Assembly (NCBI RefSeq): GCF_000347635.1
Contig: NC_020514.1
Location: 5,208,001-5,272,000, forward strand
DNA length: 64,000 nt
Origin: Paraglaciecola psychrophila 170
Lineage (GTDB): Bacteria; Pseudomonadota; Gammaproteobacteria; Enterobacterales; Alteromonadaceae
Reading direction: 5' to 3'
Shown: positions 27,656 through 36,839 of the stretch, in pieces
Numbering within the stretch: position 1 is the stretch's first letter
Layout: the number at the start of each line of letters is the position of its first letter
Translations under genes and position numbers: made by a program
Notes under the pieces: model-generated
Seen by the model: the letters and a program-made list of their open reading frames with translations, nothing else
What the model was told of the DNA's origin: nothing
The model's database searches: none

Positions 27656-28284
27656 TTTTTACTCTTTTTATTCTGGATTGTTTCTAAAGACACTGAATAT
27701 TTATTTTTACTTTGATAAGCATGAAATTTAAACCTCTGCATCATGCACAACTCACCTAATATTTTGTGAGCCGTAAATATTCTTTAATATATTGGCTCAA
27801 AAGGATATTCGTCATATAACTTTTTTTTAGCAAGCTAATTATCACCATTATCTAACACCAAACTTGCTTAAGAGACTTTCCAGTGCTTGTTATTTTGAGG
27901 CAGTAACATTAAGGGGTACACCGAACCCTACACACTTTAATTAGGCGATAGTTTTACTGTCTTTATGTGGGAATATAGACGATTCTTAAATCTAAAAAGA
28001 CACAATCAAAGTGAATTTTTTTAATTTCTAGTGCTACCTTGTTGCCAATATTTATCATGACTTGACACTATTTGCTTAAATGGGATATTAAAGTCTTGTA
28101 CTGTGGTTAACCGTTTATTTCCAAGTTTGATAGTCATCTCAACGAGTGCTTAAGATTCCACATAGACTCTTAAATGGTAGCTTTTGATATTGCCTGCATT
28201 CTTGGTTTCTATTTTACTTAGACTGAGAGTTAATCGGTTAATATTCTATAAGTTAGATTAAGCAAAACTAAAAAGGTGTGTCGG
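27656..28284. other. Intergenic region between DUF432 and the Ca/Na antiporter
   Basis: About 630 AT-rich bases between two divergent units; it must contain both promoters. A 38-codon minus-strand frame near 28010-28140 (MTIKLGNKRLTTVQDFN...) is the longest trace and I cannot assign it. No hairpin or repeat stood out. Confidence 0.4.
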
Positions 28285-29250
28285 ATGATTTGGGCTACTT
28301 TTGCAATTTTAGTTGGATTACCTGTTCTAATCTGGAGCGCTGAACGTTTTATTCATGGTGCTTCTTTTACCGCTGGCTATTTCGGTATTTCGCCGCTGTT
28401 TATTGGGATGTTTATCATTGGCTTTGGCACCTCTGCGCCAGAAATTATCGTCTCTATTTTCGCCGCGAACCAAGGCAACGGTGGTCTTGCTTTAGGTAAT
28501 GCGTTTGGTTCCAATATCACCAACATCACATTGGTACTAGGCACTACAGCTTTACTCAGCCCCATTATAGTGAAATCAGAAATTGTCAGAAAAGAACTGC
28601 CAATTTTACTCGCAATTACATTCTTTGCCGTATGGCAGTTATTGGATCTTGAGGTTTCACATGATGATGCGTTCTCATTGCTTGGTATATTTGTATTATT
28701 GATTTCTTGGAGCGGATGGCAGGCGTTTAAGCGACCAAAAGATCAGCTGGGTAAGGAGGTGGCTATTGAGATTACTGATAGTCAGCTTCAGCTCAAATCG
28801 CATCTAATTTGGTTAGCCGTAGGTTTAATTCTGTTGATTATCAGCTCCAGAGTATTGGTGTGGGGAGCGGTTGAAGTAGCCCAATATTTTAATGTCAGTG
28901 ATGTAATTATTGGACTGACTATTGTGGGTATTGGAACCTCGTTGCCTGAGCTTATTTCTTCCATTATCGCAGTAAGGAAAAACGAACATGAGTTAGCAAT
29001 CGGCAACGTTGTCGGTTCTAATCTTTTTAATACACTTGCTGTTGTTGGAATCGCGGGTGTGATTCAACCCGTCCAGGTAGATGCTACCTTTTTGTACCGG
29101 GATGGCTTGTTAATGTTGGGCTTAACCATAGCGTTATTAATCTTTTGCTTAGGAATAAAAGGCCCAGGAAAAATTAACAGGTTCAAAGGTTTAGCATTAC
29201 TGTTGTGTTTTGTAGGCTACAACGCATATTTGGTGTCTACACAGTTTTAG
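28285..29250 (+). CDS. Calcium/sodium antiporter (CaCA family, YrbG-like)
   Basis: A 321-residue inner-membrane cation exchanger. It contains the two alpha repeats of the CaCA superfamily: GFGTSAPEIIVSIFAANQGNGGLALGNAFGSNITNI near residue 45 and VGIGTSLPELISSIIAVRKNEHELAIGNVVGSNLFNTLAVVG near 215. About 10 membrane segments are visible. It swaps Ca2+ for Na+ or H+ and helps keep cytoplasmic Ca2+ low. I chose ATG 28285 because AAAGG lies about ten bases before it; a GTG three codons earlier is possible. Confidence 0.93.
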   Translation: MIWATFAILVGLPVLIWSAERFIHGASFTAGYFGISPLFIGMFIIGFGTSAPEIIVSIFAANQGNGGLALGNAFGSNITNITLVLGTTALLSPIIVKSEIVRKELPILLAITFFAVWQLLDLEVSHDDAFSLLGIFVLLISWSGWQAFKRPKDQLGKEVAIEITDSQLQLKSHLIWLAVGLILLIISSRVLVWGAVEVAQYFNVSDVIIGLTIVGIGTSLPELISSIIAVRKNEHELAIGNVVGSNLFNTLAVVGIAGVIQPVQVDATFLYRDGLLMLGLTIALLIFCLGIKGPGKINRFKGLALLLCFVGYNAYLVSTQF

Positions 29251-29275
29251 CGTCCTTGCTAAATGTATTTGTGGA

Positions 29276-30583
29276 TTATTTTACAAAGCCTTGATTAAGA
29301 ACTGTGACTTCACGTTGCGGGAATGGAATAGATATATCGTTGGCTTTAAGCGTTTCAAGGATAATGAGCAACAAATCTCCACCTACACGATTTTTACCAT
29401 CGTCTATACCTTCAATCCAAAATTCAATAAACATGTTCACACCGTTATCGCCAAAACTATCGATTTCACAATCTGGGCGCTCTTCGAATGGAACATCTTC
29501 ACCACTGATAACCTGAGGATGCTCAGCCACCGCTGCTTTAATTATTTCTACCATAGCACGTACATCTGTGGCATAAGCGACACTGAAATCAACTCTATAA
29601 CGTTGTTTGGGATCTTTATGCGTCCAATTAATAAGCAACGAAGAAATAAAGTTTTCATTGGGAACTAAAATATCTTTACCGTCATAGGTTTCTAATACTG
29701 CATGACGCATTTTAAATTCTCGAACAAAGCCTTTTTTCCCGTCTTCCAGCTCAACAAAATCACCAATTGTCAGTGATTTATCCAGTAAGATAATAATTCC
29801 TGAGATAAAGTTTGATGCGATAGACTGTAAACCTAGCCCTAAGCCTACACCGACAGCCCCCCCAAATACGGCCAAAGCAGTTAGATTGACTCCCATTATG
29901 TTAAGCAACAATATAAAGACAATGCCGAACAAACCCACTTCAAATAACTTGGTAAATACTTCGCGAGTGCTTATATCAAGCTTGTGTTGGCTACGAATGA
30001 TATCTTTACCCACATTGTTGGATGCACGTCCAAGCCAGAACAGCAGAGCCCCAAAAAACAATACTCGTGTAAGTCCATATAGAGTGACCTGAATATTGCC
30101 TACAGTTAAAGATATTTCTTCAAGCGCTTTAATAAAAATGGGCAGAACACCTAAAAGGTGCAATAAAAGAATTGGCAGTCCTATCCAACGAAACAATGTC
30201 GACATAAAATTGCTACTGACAAATTCTTTGATAATAGAGTAGAAAAATAACAACACGGCGATGGTGAGTGCTGCATTAATCAGCCACACCGGATATAAGG
30301 CTGATTCTCCTACCGAAAGTGAAATACGCAGTAATACTATAGCTACAAGGGGATAAACGATGCTACCGAGTCTATGAAGTATGTTGCTAAGTGGGTGTTC
30401 GATAGATATAGGTTTTTTATTGACCAGCAAGCTTCTTTTAACTGTGTTGGCATATATCCAGTAAGCTACAAAGTAACAGGTAATAATGATACCTACTTGA
30501 ATATAGGTCGCGGGCTCTCCCAACTGTGACTGAGCTAATAGCCAAAGTTCTTGAAGTTTGTTAACAAAAAATTCTATGTCCAT
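29276..30583 (-). CDS. Large MscS family mechanosensitive ion channel
   Basis: A 435-residue channel with about six to seven N-terminal membrane helices (for example IQVGIIITCYFVAYWIYANTV, ALTIAVLLFFYSIIKEFV, ARVLFFGALLFWLG-like). The MscS core near 245-310 reads LAVFGGAVGVGLGLGLQSIASNFISGIIILLDKSLTIGDFVELEDGKKGFVREFKMRHAVLETYDG, with a strong glycine zipper in the pore. ILVPNENFISSLLINWTHKDPKQRYRV and a C-terminal domain follow. Extra helices place it with larger MscS homologues such as YbdG or KefA-like forms. It is convergent with the Ca/Na antiporter, 25 bases apart. Confidence 0.92.
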   Translation of the reverse strand: MDIEFFVNKLQELWLLAQSQLGEPATYIQVGIIITCYFVAYWIYANTVKRSLLVNKKPISIEHPLSNILHRLGSIVYPLVAIVLLRISLSVGESALYPVWLINAALTIAVLLFFYSIIKEFVSSNFMSTLFRWIGLPILLLHLLGVLPIFIKALEEISLTVGNIQVTLYGLTRVLFFGALLFWLGRASNNVGKDIIRSQHKLDISTREVFTKLFEVGLFGIVFILLLNIMGVNLTALAVFGGAVGVGLGLGLQSIASNFISGIIILLDKSLTIGDFVELEDGKKGFVREFKMRHAVLETYDGKDILVPNENFISSLLINWTHKDPKQRYRVDFSVAYATDVRAMVEIIKAAVAEHPQVISGEDVPFEERPDCEIDSFGDNGVNMFIEFWIEGIDDGKNRVGGDLLLIILETLKANDISIPFPQREVTVLNQGFVK

Positions 30584-30730
30584 CGTTCAATCCTGTTATG
30601 TCAACTATTCTAACATGGTCCAAAATAATACAGTTCTATCAGACTTTTCCAAATAGTAAATAAATGCATTATTTAAAATATTACGGTAAAATTATAACGC
30701 TGCAAAAGTCAGGAAATTTTCACCGAGTTT

Positions 30731-31231
30731 TCACTCGTGTTGCTTATCTAGCCACTGACGTGTGTATCTGATGGAGGTTATGTTCCATTGCTTGATACCA
30801 TTTGGCGTTTTTACAGTAACGATGTCACCCATCTCCTTCTTCAATAAAGCCCTAGCCATAGGTGAGTCTATGGAAATATACCCTGTAGCATCACCGTAAA
30901 TTTCTTCTGGGCCGACAATTCGAAACTTTTTTACTTCACCCGCATCGTTTTCTATCTCGACCCAAGCACCAAAAAATACTCTACCCTCCTGCTCCTTTGA
31001 GTAATTGATGATTTTGAGCTCGGGTAGTAGCTTTCTAAGAAATCGAACACGCCTGTCAATTTCTCTTAATTTCCTTTTGTTATATTGATAGTCTGCGTTT
31101 TCGCTCCTGTCTCCAAGGCTTGCAGCCCAAGTTACAATTTTGGTGATTTCGGGTCTTTGTATGAGCCATATTTCTTCATGTTCGTCATATAGCTTCTTGT
31201 AGCCTTCAGGTGTTATAAGTTTTGTTTTCAA
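30731..31231 (-). CDS. greB: Transcription elongation factor GreB
   Basis: A 166-residue factor that binds the RNA polymerase secondary channel and stimulates cleavage of backtracked RNA. The N-terminal coiled coil carries the GreB signature VTWAASLGDRSENADYQYNKRKLREIDRRVRFL. The C-terminal FKBP-like domain carries EGRVFFGAWVEIE and DSPMARALLKKEMGDIV. Homology begins at LKTKLITPEGYKKLYDEH, so I place the start at TTG 31231 (SD AAAGGTTC). The frame extends 25 codons further to 31306 without recognisable similarity. In enterics greB adjoins tex; here they are split by about 20 kb. Confidence 0.95.
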   Translation of the reverse strand: MKTKLITPEGYKKLYDEHEEIWLIQRPEITKIVTWAASLGDRSENADYQYNKRKLREIDRRVRFLRKLLPELKIINYSKEQEGRVFFGAWVEIENDAGEVKKFRIVGPEEIYGDATGYISIDSPMARALLKKEMGDIVTVKTPNGIKQWNITSIRYTRQWLDKQHE

Positions 31232-31952
31232 GCCTGAACCTTTCTTAAAATATTGGGGTAAATTGTAGATGTAACATTGTTCTAACCGGAATAACAAGTT
31301 TATCAATAGGCAAAACTGTTTACCTAGTTTTAATTGAGCGGTGCCTCACGTATTTCTACTTTTATTCAATAACATGGTAAGCAAAATTCAGTAGGGATTC
31401 TTCTTCGCTATGGGACTGATTATCGAGGTGGTAGACGTTGACGTAAAAGTTGCCACATCAACTAGGAATAAAAACTATTTTCTTAATACCAGTTATTACA
31501 ATAAATAATTGAAGTTAACAGTGTGAAAATATACTTATCGACTATGCTTAATATTAATCAAGGTGAAGTAGGGTTTTTGTCAATAACCCCTACGAATTTT
31601 AATACTAGATACACTTTGAGGAACCTGGCGTAAAAAAGAGTTGCCCTTTTTTTCGCTCTTTACAGAGTCAGCTTAGAGTAAGAGAGACAGTCATAGTACC
31701 TTTAAACATGGCAACACTTGATTGGAGGTAAATATCGACATTAAAACATATAAAGTTGAAACATTATTTCGTCTAAATGACCATAAATCACCTGGTTAAT
31801 CCGGGATAAACAGCCCTTTTTAAGGGCAATAAATTAAGGGAATAAGGTTCAGCACGGAGAATAGCTGATTATCAAAACGATAAATCTAAGCCGACCACGT
31901 AACGTGTTCGGCTTTTTATTGGAAGTTATTAAATCGAGTATTACCTATTTGA
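31232..31952. other. Intergenic region upstream of greB with a possible small RNA
   Basis: About 720 bases without a recognisable protein gene. It holds the greB promoter (minus strand). On the plus strand there is a short GCCCTTTTTAAGGGC hairpin near 31812 and then a strong terminator at 31888-31917 with no coding gene before it, which suggests a small untranslated RNA or leader. A strong SD-like GGAGG near 31724 precedes a 22-codon frame that has no standard start. Confidence 0.45.
31888..31917 (+). terminator. Rho-independent terminator without an obvious coding gene before it
   Basis: AAGCCGA and CACG pair with CGTG and TCGGCTT around loop TAA, with one C/T mismatch, and five T follow on the plus strand. 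The preceding plus-strand sequence has no gene back to greB's start. It could end a small RNA, or also serve in reverse for the FKBP gene, although the U-run on that side is poor. Confidence 0.75.
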
Positions 31953-32729
31953 TCAAAATCCAGGCCTTCTCGTTGCGGGTTTACTTGCATGGATGATTTC
32001 AAGTAATTCCACTTCAAATATTAAGGTTGAATAACTACTGATTTTACCCGTTGAGCGGGCACCATATGCTAAGTCTGAAGGCACATAAAACTTGTATTTT
32101 GCCCCTTTACTCATTAATTGAACTCCCTCAGTCCAGCCTTTAATTACACGATTTAGTGGGAAGCTGGCTGGCTTACTACGCGCATATGAAGAATCAAATT
32201 CAGTGCCGCCTATCAGTGTGCCAAGGTAGTTTACTTTTACTGTATCGGTAGCTTTAGGTTTACTTCCTTCACCGCTTTTTAGTACTTCGTACTGTAAACC
32301 AGATTTAGTGACAGTGATGCCAGCACGCTGAGCATTATTTTTTAAAAACGCTACACCGACAGCTTTGTTTTCTTGGCCCATCTGAGCTTTTAGTTCGGCT
32401 TGTTTTTCTCGTACTAGAGTTTCAACGGTGCCAGTGATAGATTTAATTTCCTCTTTATTGAGTTGTGACTGGCCTTGTAAGGCTGCGATAAAACCTTTTA
32501 CCAGCAAGCTTTGGTCATATTGAACCTCCACTTTTTTTTGATTAGCTATTTTACTTTCTATAATGTGACCCACACTAGCGCCGATTGCATAAGATTGTTT
32601 TTGTTGTTGTGTACTAAGGACTAAGATTTCTACTTTCATAGGATCAACTGGCGGTGGATGACATGCACTTAAAGTTAAAATAGAGACAATAAAAATAGTG
32701 ATTGAGGTATAGATTGAGGCCTTTTTCAT
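31953..32729 (-). CDS. fkpA: FKBP-type peptidyl-prolyl isomerase lipoprotein (FkpA-like)
   Basis: A 258-residue envelope folding factor. The start ATG 32729 has a strong SD (GGAGA), and the frame above it is not needed. The signal peptide ends in a lipobox, LSAC, so the protein is probably lipid-anchored rather than freely periplasmic as E. coli FkpA is. The FKBP_N dimerisation helices span about 45-135 (SYAIGASVGHIIESK). The FKBP domain (GSKPKATDTVKVNYLGTLIGGTEFDSS, FPLNRVIKGWTEGVQLMSKGAKYKFYVPSDLAYG) fills about 150-245. It catalyses proline isomerisation and acts as a chaperone. It is divergent from the WD40 lipoprotein, as in related genomes. Confidence 0.92.
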   Translation of the reverse strand: MKKASIYTSITIFIVSILTLSACHPPPVDPMKVEILVLSTQQQKQSYAIGASVGHIIESKIANQKKVEVQYDQSLLVKGFIAALQGQSQLNKEEIKSITGTVETLVREKQAELKAQMGQENKAVGVAFLKNNAQRAGITVTKSGLQYEVLKSGEGSKPKATDTVKVNYLGTLIGGTEFDSSYARSKPASFPLNRVIKGWTEGVQLMSKGAKYKFYVPSDLAYGARSTGKISSYSTLIFEVELLEIIHASKPATRRPGF

Positions 32730-32806
32730 TATAATTCTCCAACTAGCAGTATGTGATTGGTAGGCAAACGCATATACTAAACGGCATATGACAAAAGAGA
32801 AACCCA

Positions 32807-33796
32807 TTGAATAATCGTATTAAAGTCATCTATTTTGTAATATCGCTGAGTACCTTAACCCTTATGGCCTGCAGTGGTTCAAGTGATGTGCCGGTTAGTG
32901 AATTTCGCCACGCTGAGGGGGGATCTCATGCCTCCCACATTTCTGCAGACAATACGATCGCTGTTGTTTCTTCTATTGACAATGGTATTACCGTTTGGAA
33001 TTTGGTTACTAACGAGCAGCGATATGTGTGGCGACATCAAGATGATGGCAGCAATTCAGTGACCAATATTCATATTGCCTTTGATAATTCATATGTTGTC
33101 ACTGCTGATAGAGAAGCATTTGCGTTATGGAATTTAGAACTTGGTGAGCCAGAAGGTTTTTGGCGAATTGACGAGGCAAGTATTCGAGATATAGCCGTGT
33201 CAAATCAAGGTCGAGGTATTTTGGTTGGTCGCGGTAATGGTAAAGTAATGTTTTTTGAGCCCAAGACTGGAAGGCGATTAGAGTTTTTAGGCCACCAAGA
33301 AAAAATTAATAGTGTGGATATTTCGCCTAATGGTTTTTATGCATTAACAGGTGGCAACGATTATTTAGCCTATCTGTGGGATACTCGCACTGGCCAAGTT
33401 ATCCATAAGTTTGATCATCCTAGTAGAGTCACTAAAGTGTCGTTAGATGATCAAGGACGTTACGCATTTACTGCTGACAGTAAACGTGATGCGCGGGTTT
33501 GGGACCTGATTACAGGTAAAGAAGTCAGTAATTTACAATATTCAGCTAGACAGCGGATATTCACTACTGCAGTATTTTCAGATAATGGTAAGTACCTACT
33601 AACAGGTTCCCCATCAAGAAGGATCAATCGCTGGGATGTAAAAACAGGAGCAGAGCTAAATGAATGGCGAGTTTCGGCGCGTGAAGGTAGTAAACCAGCT
33701 TCGGCAGTGGTGCATGATGTAGGTTTTATTGGTGATAGCGAAATTGTTTCAGAAAGTAGCAATGGTTTACTAGAAAAGTGGAAGATAGAAAATTAA
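32807..33796 (+). CDS. WD40-repeat lipoprotein
   Basis: A 329-residue protein starting at TTG 32807. It has a lipoprotein signal peptide with lipobox LMAC near residues 19-22 and then WD40-type repeats, for example HASHISADNTIAVVSSIDNGITVWNL, GHQEKINSVDISPNGFYALTGGNDYLAYLWDTRTG and KVSLDDQGRYAFTADSKRDARVWDLITG. About six to seven blades are visible, so a beta-propeller exposed in the periplasm is likely. Its function is unknown; propellers usually mediate protein contacts. Its stop overlaps the slyX start (TAATG), so the two are translationally coupled. Confidence 0.88.
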   Translation: MNNRIKVIYFVISLSTLTLMACSGSSDVPVSEFRHAEGGSHASHISADNTIAVVSSIDNGITVWNLVTNEQRYVWRHQDDGSNSVTNIHIAFDNSYVVTADREAFALWNLELGEPEGFWRIDEASIRDIAVSNQGRGILVGRGNGKVMFFEPKTGRRLEFLGHQEKINSVDISPNGFYALTGGNDYLAYLWDTRTGQVIHKFDHPSRVTKVSLDDQGRYAFTADSKRDARVWDLITGKEVSNLQYSARQRIFTTAVFSDNGKYLLTGSPSRRINRWDVKTGAELNEWRVSAREGSKPASAVVHDVGFIGDSEIVSESSNGLLEKWKIEN

Positions 33797-34008
33797 TGAG
33801 CACAGTACAGACAGATATCGAACAATTACAAATGAAAATGGCTTTTCAGGAAGACACCATAGAAAGCCTTAACCAAGCACTCATTTTACAGCAAAAACAA
33901 ATGGACGACTTACAATTTCAACTTAAACAACTGGTATCAAAAATGAGTGCTATTGAGCCTAGCAATATGGCTTCAGAAACAGAGGAAATGCCGCCTCCAC
34001 ATTATTAA
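33796..34008 (+). CDS. slyX: SlyX family protein
   Basis: A 70-residue coiled-coil protein (TDIEQLQMKMAFQEDTIESLNQALILQQKQMDDLQFQLKQLVSK) ending in the characteristic PPPHY tail of SlyX. The ATG overlaps the stop of the WD40 gene in TAATG, which fixes the start. The cellular role of SlyX is not established. It keeps its usual position near fkpA. Confidence 0.94.
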   Translation: MSTVQTDIEQLQMKMAFQEDTIESLNQALILQQKQMDDLQFQLKQLVSKMSAIEPSNMASETEEMPPPHY

Positions 34009-34333
34009 TTTCAATTTGCGAGATATAAAAATAGAGTTTTTTTAATAATTAAGCCAGCAGGCCTTGAAGCATTTAATTCTTGAATTAAAATAAACTAAAA
34101 GACTGCGTTAATTTGTAAATCGTAGTCTAAATTTGTGGAGTGCTAAGCCGTTAGCGAGGATATTTAGGACTCATTTTTTGGGATTCCTAAATAATGGAGA
34201 CGTTTTTTCCGTGATTACTGCTTAAAATGAAATAAAACGAATAGTAAGTTGATGCAAGTTAGGCGCAGCTTATTTAGTCGATATAATTAAGTTTACTCGA
34301 AAGGTTTAGATGCCATGCACTATTAGCAAAAAA
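34009..34333. other. Intergenic region between slyX and yheV
   Basis: About 325 AT-rich bases with no convincing gene. It has one 9-bp inverted repeat (TATTTAGGA at 34161-34169 and TCCTAAATA at 34185-34193) whose loop is T-rich. This is not a typical terminator. Convergent transcripts from slyX and yheV end here. Confidence 0.4.
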
Positions 34334-34540
34334 CTACTCCGGCTTAAACACCCCAATTACACTTCCACCCGAACGTGAGGCTTTTGCGACTTTTTTATCT
34401 GTTTGGGACTCTGAGTAATGACACTTCACACACTCTAACTTTTCGACATTATTTTCGAAATACAGCATGATAGTATCCAGTGCGCGGCACTTGGGGCAAT
34501 TTGCTCCAGCGACGAATCGTTTTTTTATTTTATTAACCAT
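34334..34540 (-). CDS. yheV: YheV family putative metal-binding protein
   Basis: A 68-residue small protein with two CxxC pairs: NCPKCRALDT near residues 15-18 and ECVKCHYSE near 36-39, a zinc-ribbon arrangement, and the conserved end SGGSVIGVFKPE. The function is unknown. It is divergent from the ABC-F gene with 137 bases between, the same neighbourhood as yheV-yheS in enterics. Confidence 0.93.
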   Translation of the reverse strand: MVNKIKKRFVAGANCPKCRALDTIMLYFENNVEKLECVKCHYSESQTDKKVAKASRSGGSVIGVFKPE

Positions 34541-34677
34541 GGTTTAAGACATTTTTTCGGTTCATCATCTTGATATGATACTCCCATTCAAATTTGAGTG
34601 TTATCTCGTTTTAGTTTAAGTGAAACTAATAACAGACTAAACGCTTAAGATAGCTAAAAAGTTCATAACAGGTTTTC

Positions 34678-36588
34678 ATGATCCAATTTTCAGATGTTTC
34701 GTTAATGCGTGGCAGCAAAGTTTTGCTGCGAGATGCCAATGCAGTTGTTTACCCCGGCCATAAAGCAGGCCTGATTGGTGCTAACGGGTGTGGAAAGTCC
34801 ACCTTGTTTGCTTTAATAAAGGGTGAGTTACACACCGAGCAAGGGGATTTTAATATTCCTAAAAACTGGCAAATCGTCTCGGTCGCACAAGAAACGCCTG
34901 CGGTTGAACGCTCGGCTCTGGATTATGTGATTGACGGTGATAAACAATACAGAAAGCTACAAGCACAACTCGCCACAGCAGAAGAAGCCCACAACGGCGA
35001 ACAAATCGCTCTTTTACATGGTTCGTTAGAACATGTGGGTGCTTATGATATTGATGCCCGTGCCTCGACTATTTTAGCTGGTCTAGGTTTTGCCAATGAT
35101 GTAATGAAAAATCCGGTTTCTGCTTTTTCTGGTGGTTGGCGAATGCGTCTCAACCTAGCCCAAGCATTGCTTTGTCATTCCGATTTATTATTGTTAGATG
35201 AACCTACTAACCACCTCGATTTAGATGCAGTCATTTGGTTAGAAAAATGGCTACAGCGTTATACGGGCACCTTGATGCTGATTTCTCACGATAAGTCCTT
35301 TTTGGACAGTACAGTGAATGAAATCATCAGTGTTGAGTCGCAGCAACTTGTTAGTTATACCGGTAATTACGATGCTTACGAAAAACAACGTGCCGAGCGT
35401 TTACGTCTACAAAGTTTGCAGTATTCAAAGCAACAAGATCAAATAGCGCACCTCGAATCTTTTATTAATCGATTTGGTGCGAAGGCAAGTAAAGCCAAAC
35501 AAGCCCAAAGCCGTGTAAAACAATTGGCAAAAATGGAAACGTTACTGCCGGTGATGGCCGCTTCCGAATTTAGCTTTAAATTTTTTACCCCGCCAAAGTT
35601 ACCTAACCCTTTAATAAAGATGGAGCAGGTAAAAGTAGGTTATGGCGATACTATAATTTTAGAAAAATTACACTTGAATCTAGTGCCGGGCAGCCGTATC
35701 GGCTTACTAGGTAAAAATGGCGCGGGTAAATCGACCTTAATTAAATTGTTAGCAGGTGAAATATCACCCATTGAAGGGCTATACGAAACATCAGCTGGAT
35801 TGCGAATAGGTTATTTTGCGCAACATCAATTAGAGTTTTTACGTGGCGAGGATTCAGCCATTGCCCACATGCAAAGGTTAGATAAAAAGGCTACCGAGCA
35901 AAGTCTCAGAGATTATTTAGGCGGTTTTGGTTTTCGTGGTGATAACGCCTTAAGCAAAGTAGAGCCTATGTCTGGTGGTGAAAAAGCTCGTCTAGTATTA
36001 GCTTTAACCGTTTATCAAAAACCTAACTTGTTGTTGCTGGATGAGCCCACCAACCACCTAGACTTAGACATGCGGCATGCATTAAATATTGCGTTGCAAG
36101 GCTTTGAAGGTGCCATGGTACTGATATCTCATGATAGGTTTTTACTGACATCGGTGTGTGATGACTTTTATTTAGTGGATTCAAAGCAAGTACAAGCCTT
36201 TGATGGTGACTTAGATGACTACAAAGACTGGATCCTCAAAGGCGATAAAGGCACTAGTGTAGAAAGTGACAAAACCACTGTTAAACCTGATCGTAAAAAT
36301 ATTAAACGCTTAGAAGCAGAATTTAGACAGGCAACAAAACCTCTCAGAAAGTCCATTGAGCAACACGAAAAAACCATGACTGCAGCTCAAACAAAACTAG
36401 AAGCTTTAGAGCAGCAACTCGGTGACACTGAGTTATACAACGCCGAAAACAAAAACCAACTCAAACAAGTGTTGACTGAACAAGCCAATCATAAATCAAC
36501 CCTTGAAGAAGCAGAAATGTATTGGCTAGACGCGCAGGAAGAGTTGGAAACTAAACAAAAGGAATTTGAGCTGGAAATTGTTAGCTAA
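34678..36588 (+). CDS. yheS: ABC-F family ATPase YheS
   Basis: A 636-residue soluble protein with two ABC ATPase domains and no membrane segments. Walker A motifs are GANGCGKST (near 35) and GKNGAGKST (near 347). Signatures are SGGWRMRLNLAQAL and SGGEKARLVLALT, and Walker B motifs are LLLLDEPTNHLDLD twice. The linker between them (QSLQYSKQQDQIAHLESFINRFGAKASKAKQAQSR) is the ABC-F interaction arm, and the C-terminal 100 residues form a coiled coil. ABC-F proteins act at the ribosome E site in translation. In enterics yheT and yheU follow directly; here a 9-kb insert intervenes. Confidence 0.94.
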   Translation: MIQFSDVSLMRGSKVLLRDANAVVYPGHKAGLIGANGCGKSTLFALIKGELHTEQGDFNIPKNWQIVSVAQETPAVERSALDYVIDGDKQYRKLQAQLATAEEAHNGEQIALLHGSLEHVGAYDIDARASTILAGLGFANDVMKNPVSAFSGGWRMRLNLAQALLCHSDLLLLDEPTNHLDLDAVIWLEKWLQRYTGTLMLISHDKSFLDSTVNEIISVESQQLVSYTGNYDAYEKQRAERLRLQSLQYSKQQDQIAHLESFINRFGAKASKAKQAQSRVKQLAKMETLLPVMAASEFSFKFFTPPKLPNPLIKMEQVKVGYGDTIILEKLHLNLVPGSRIGLLGKNGAGKSTLIKLLAGEISPIEGLYETSAGLRIGYFAQHQLEFLRGEDSAIAHMQRLDKKATEQSLRDYLGGFGFRGDNALSKVEPMSGGEKARLVLALTVYQKPNLLLLDEPTNHLDLDMRHALNIALQGFEGAMVLISHDRFLLTSVCDDFYLVDSKQVQAFDGDLDDYKDWILKGDKGTSVESDKTTVKPDRKNIKRLEAEFRQATKPLRKSIEQHEKTMTAAQTKLEALEQQLGDTELYNAENKNQLKQVLTEQANHKSTLEEAEMYWLDAQEELETKQKEFELEIVS

Positions 36589-36610
36589 CATGCTGTTTTT
36601 GGGTCTTTAT

Positions 36611-36827
36611 AAACACGGATAAACCAATCATTAGTTACCACAAATACGAAGAAAACGATCGGGTGGCTGAGTTAGCGTGCGGCCATTTCAACATGTTAGA
36701 CATAACCCACCTGAACAAGTCGCCCTTGGGTCATCACAGTAGATGGCCATAAATCTATGCTGGGGCATAAACTGGCATGTAAAAAGTGTGACCGAGATGC
36801 TCCTTTGGACAGAAATTACCCGATGTA
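36611..36827 (+). pseudogene. Relic of a DUF3565 protein
   Basis: Frames combine to DKPIISYHKYEENDRVAELACGHF, then QHVRHNPPEQVAL in a second frame, and GHKLACKKCDRDAPLD in a third. This is the order of conserved blocks in the small DUF3565 family (GHWVAELxCGHxQHVRHxPP ... LxCKKCDxxxP). At least two frame changes and stops break it. It lies between yheS and the next relic. Confidence 0.75.
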
Positions 36828-36839
36828 GAGCTAAACATT

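Noticed and set aside
31685..31795. Leader peptide or short gene after the GGAGG at about 31724
   Set aside because: The frame after the SD has no ATG, GTG or TTG and only about 22 codons; the upstream ATG peptide has 7 codons.
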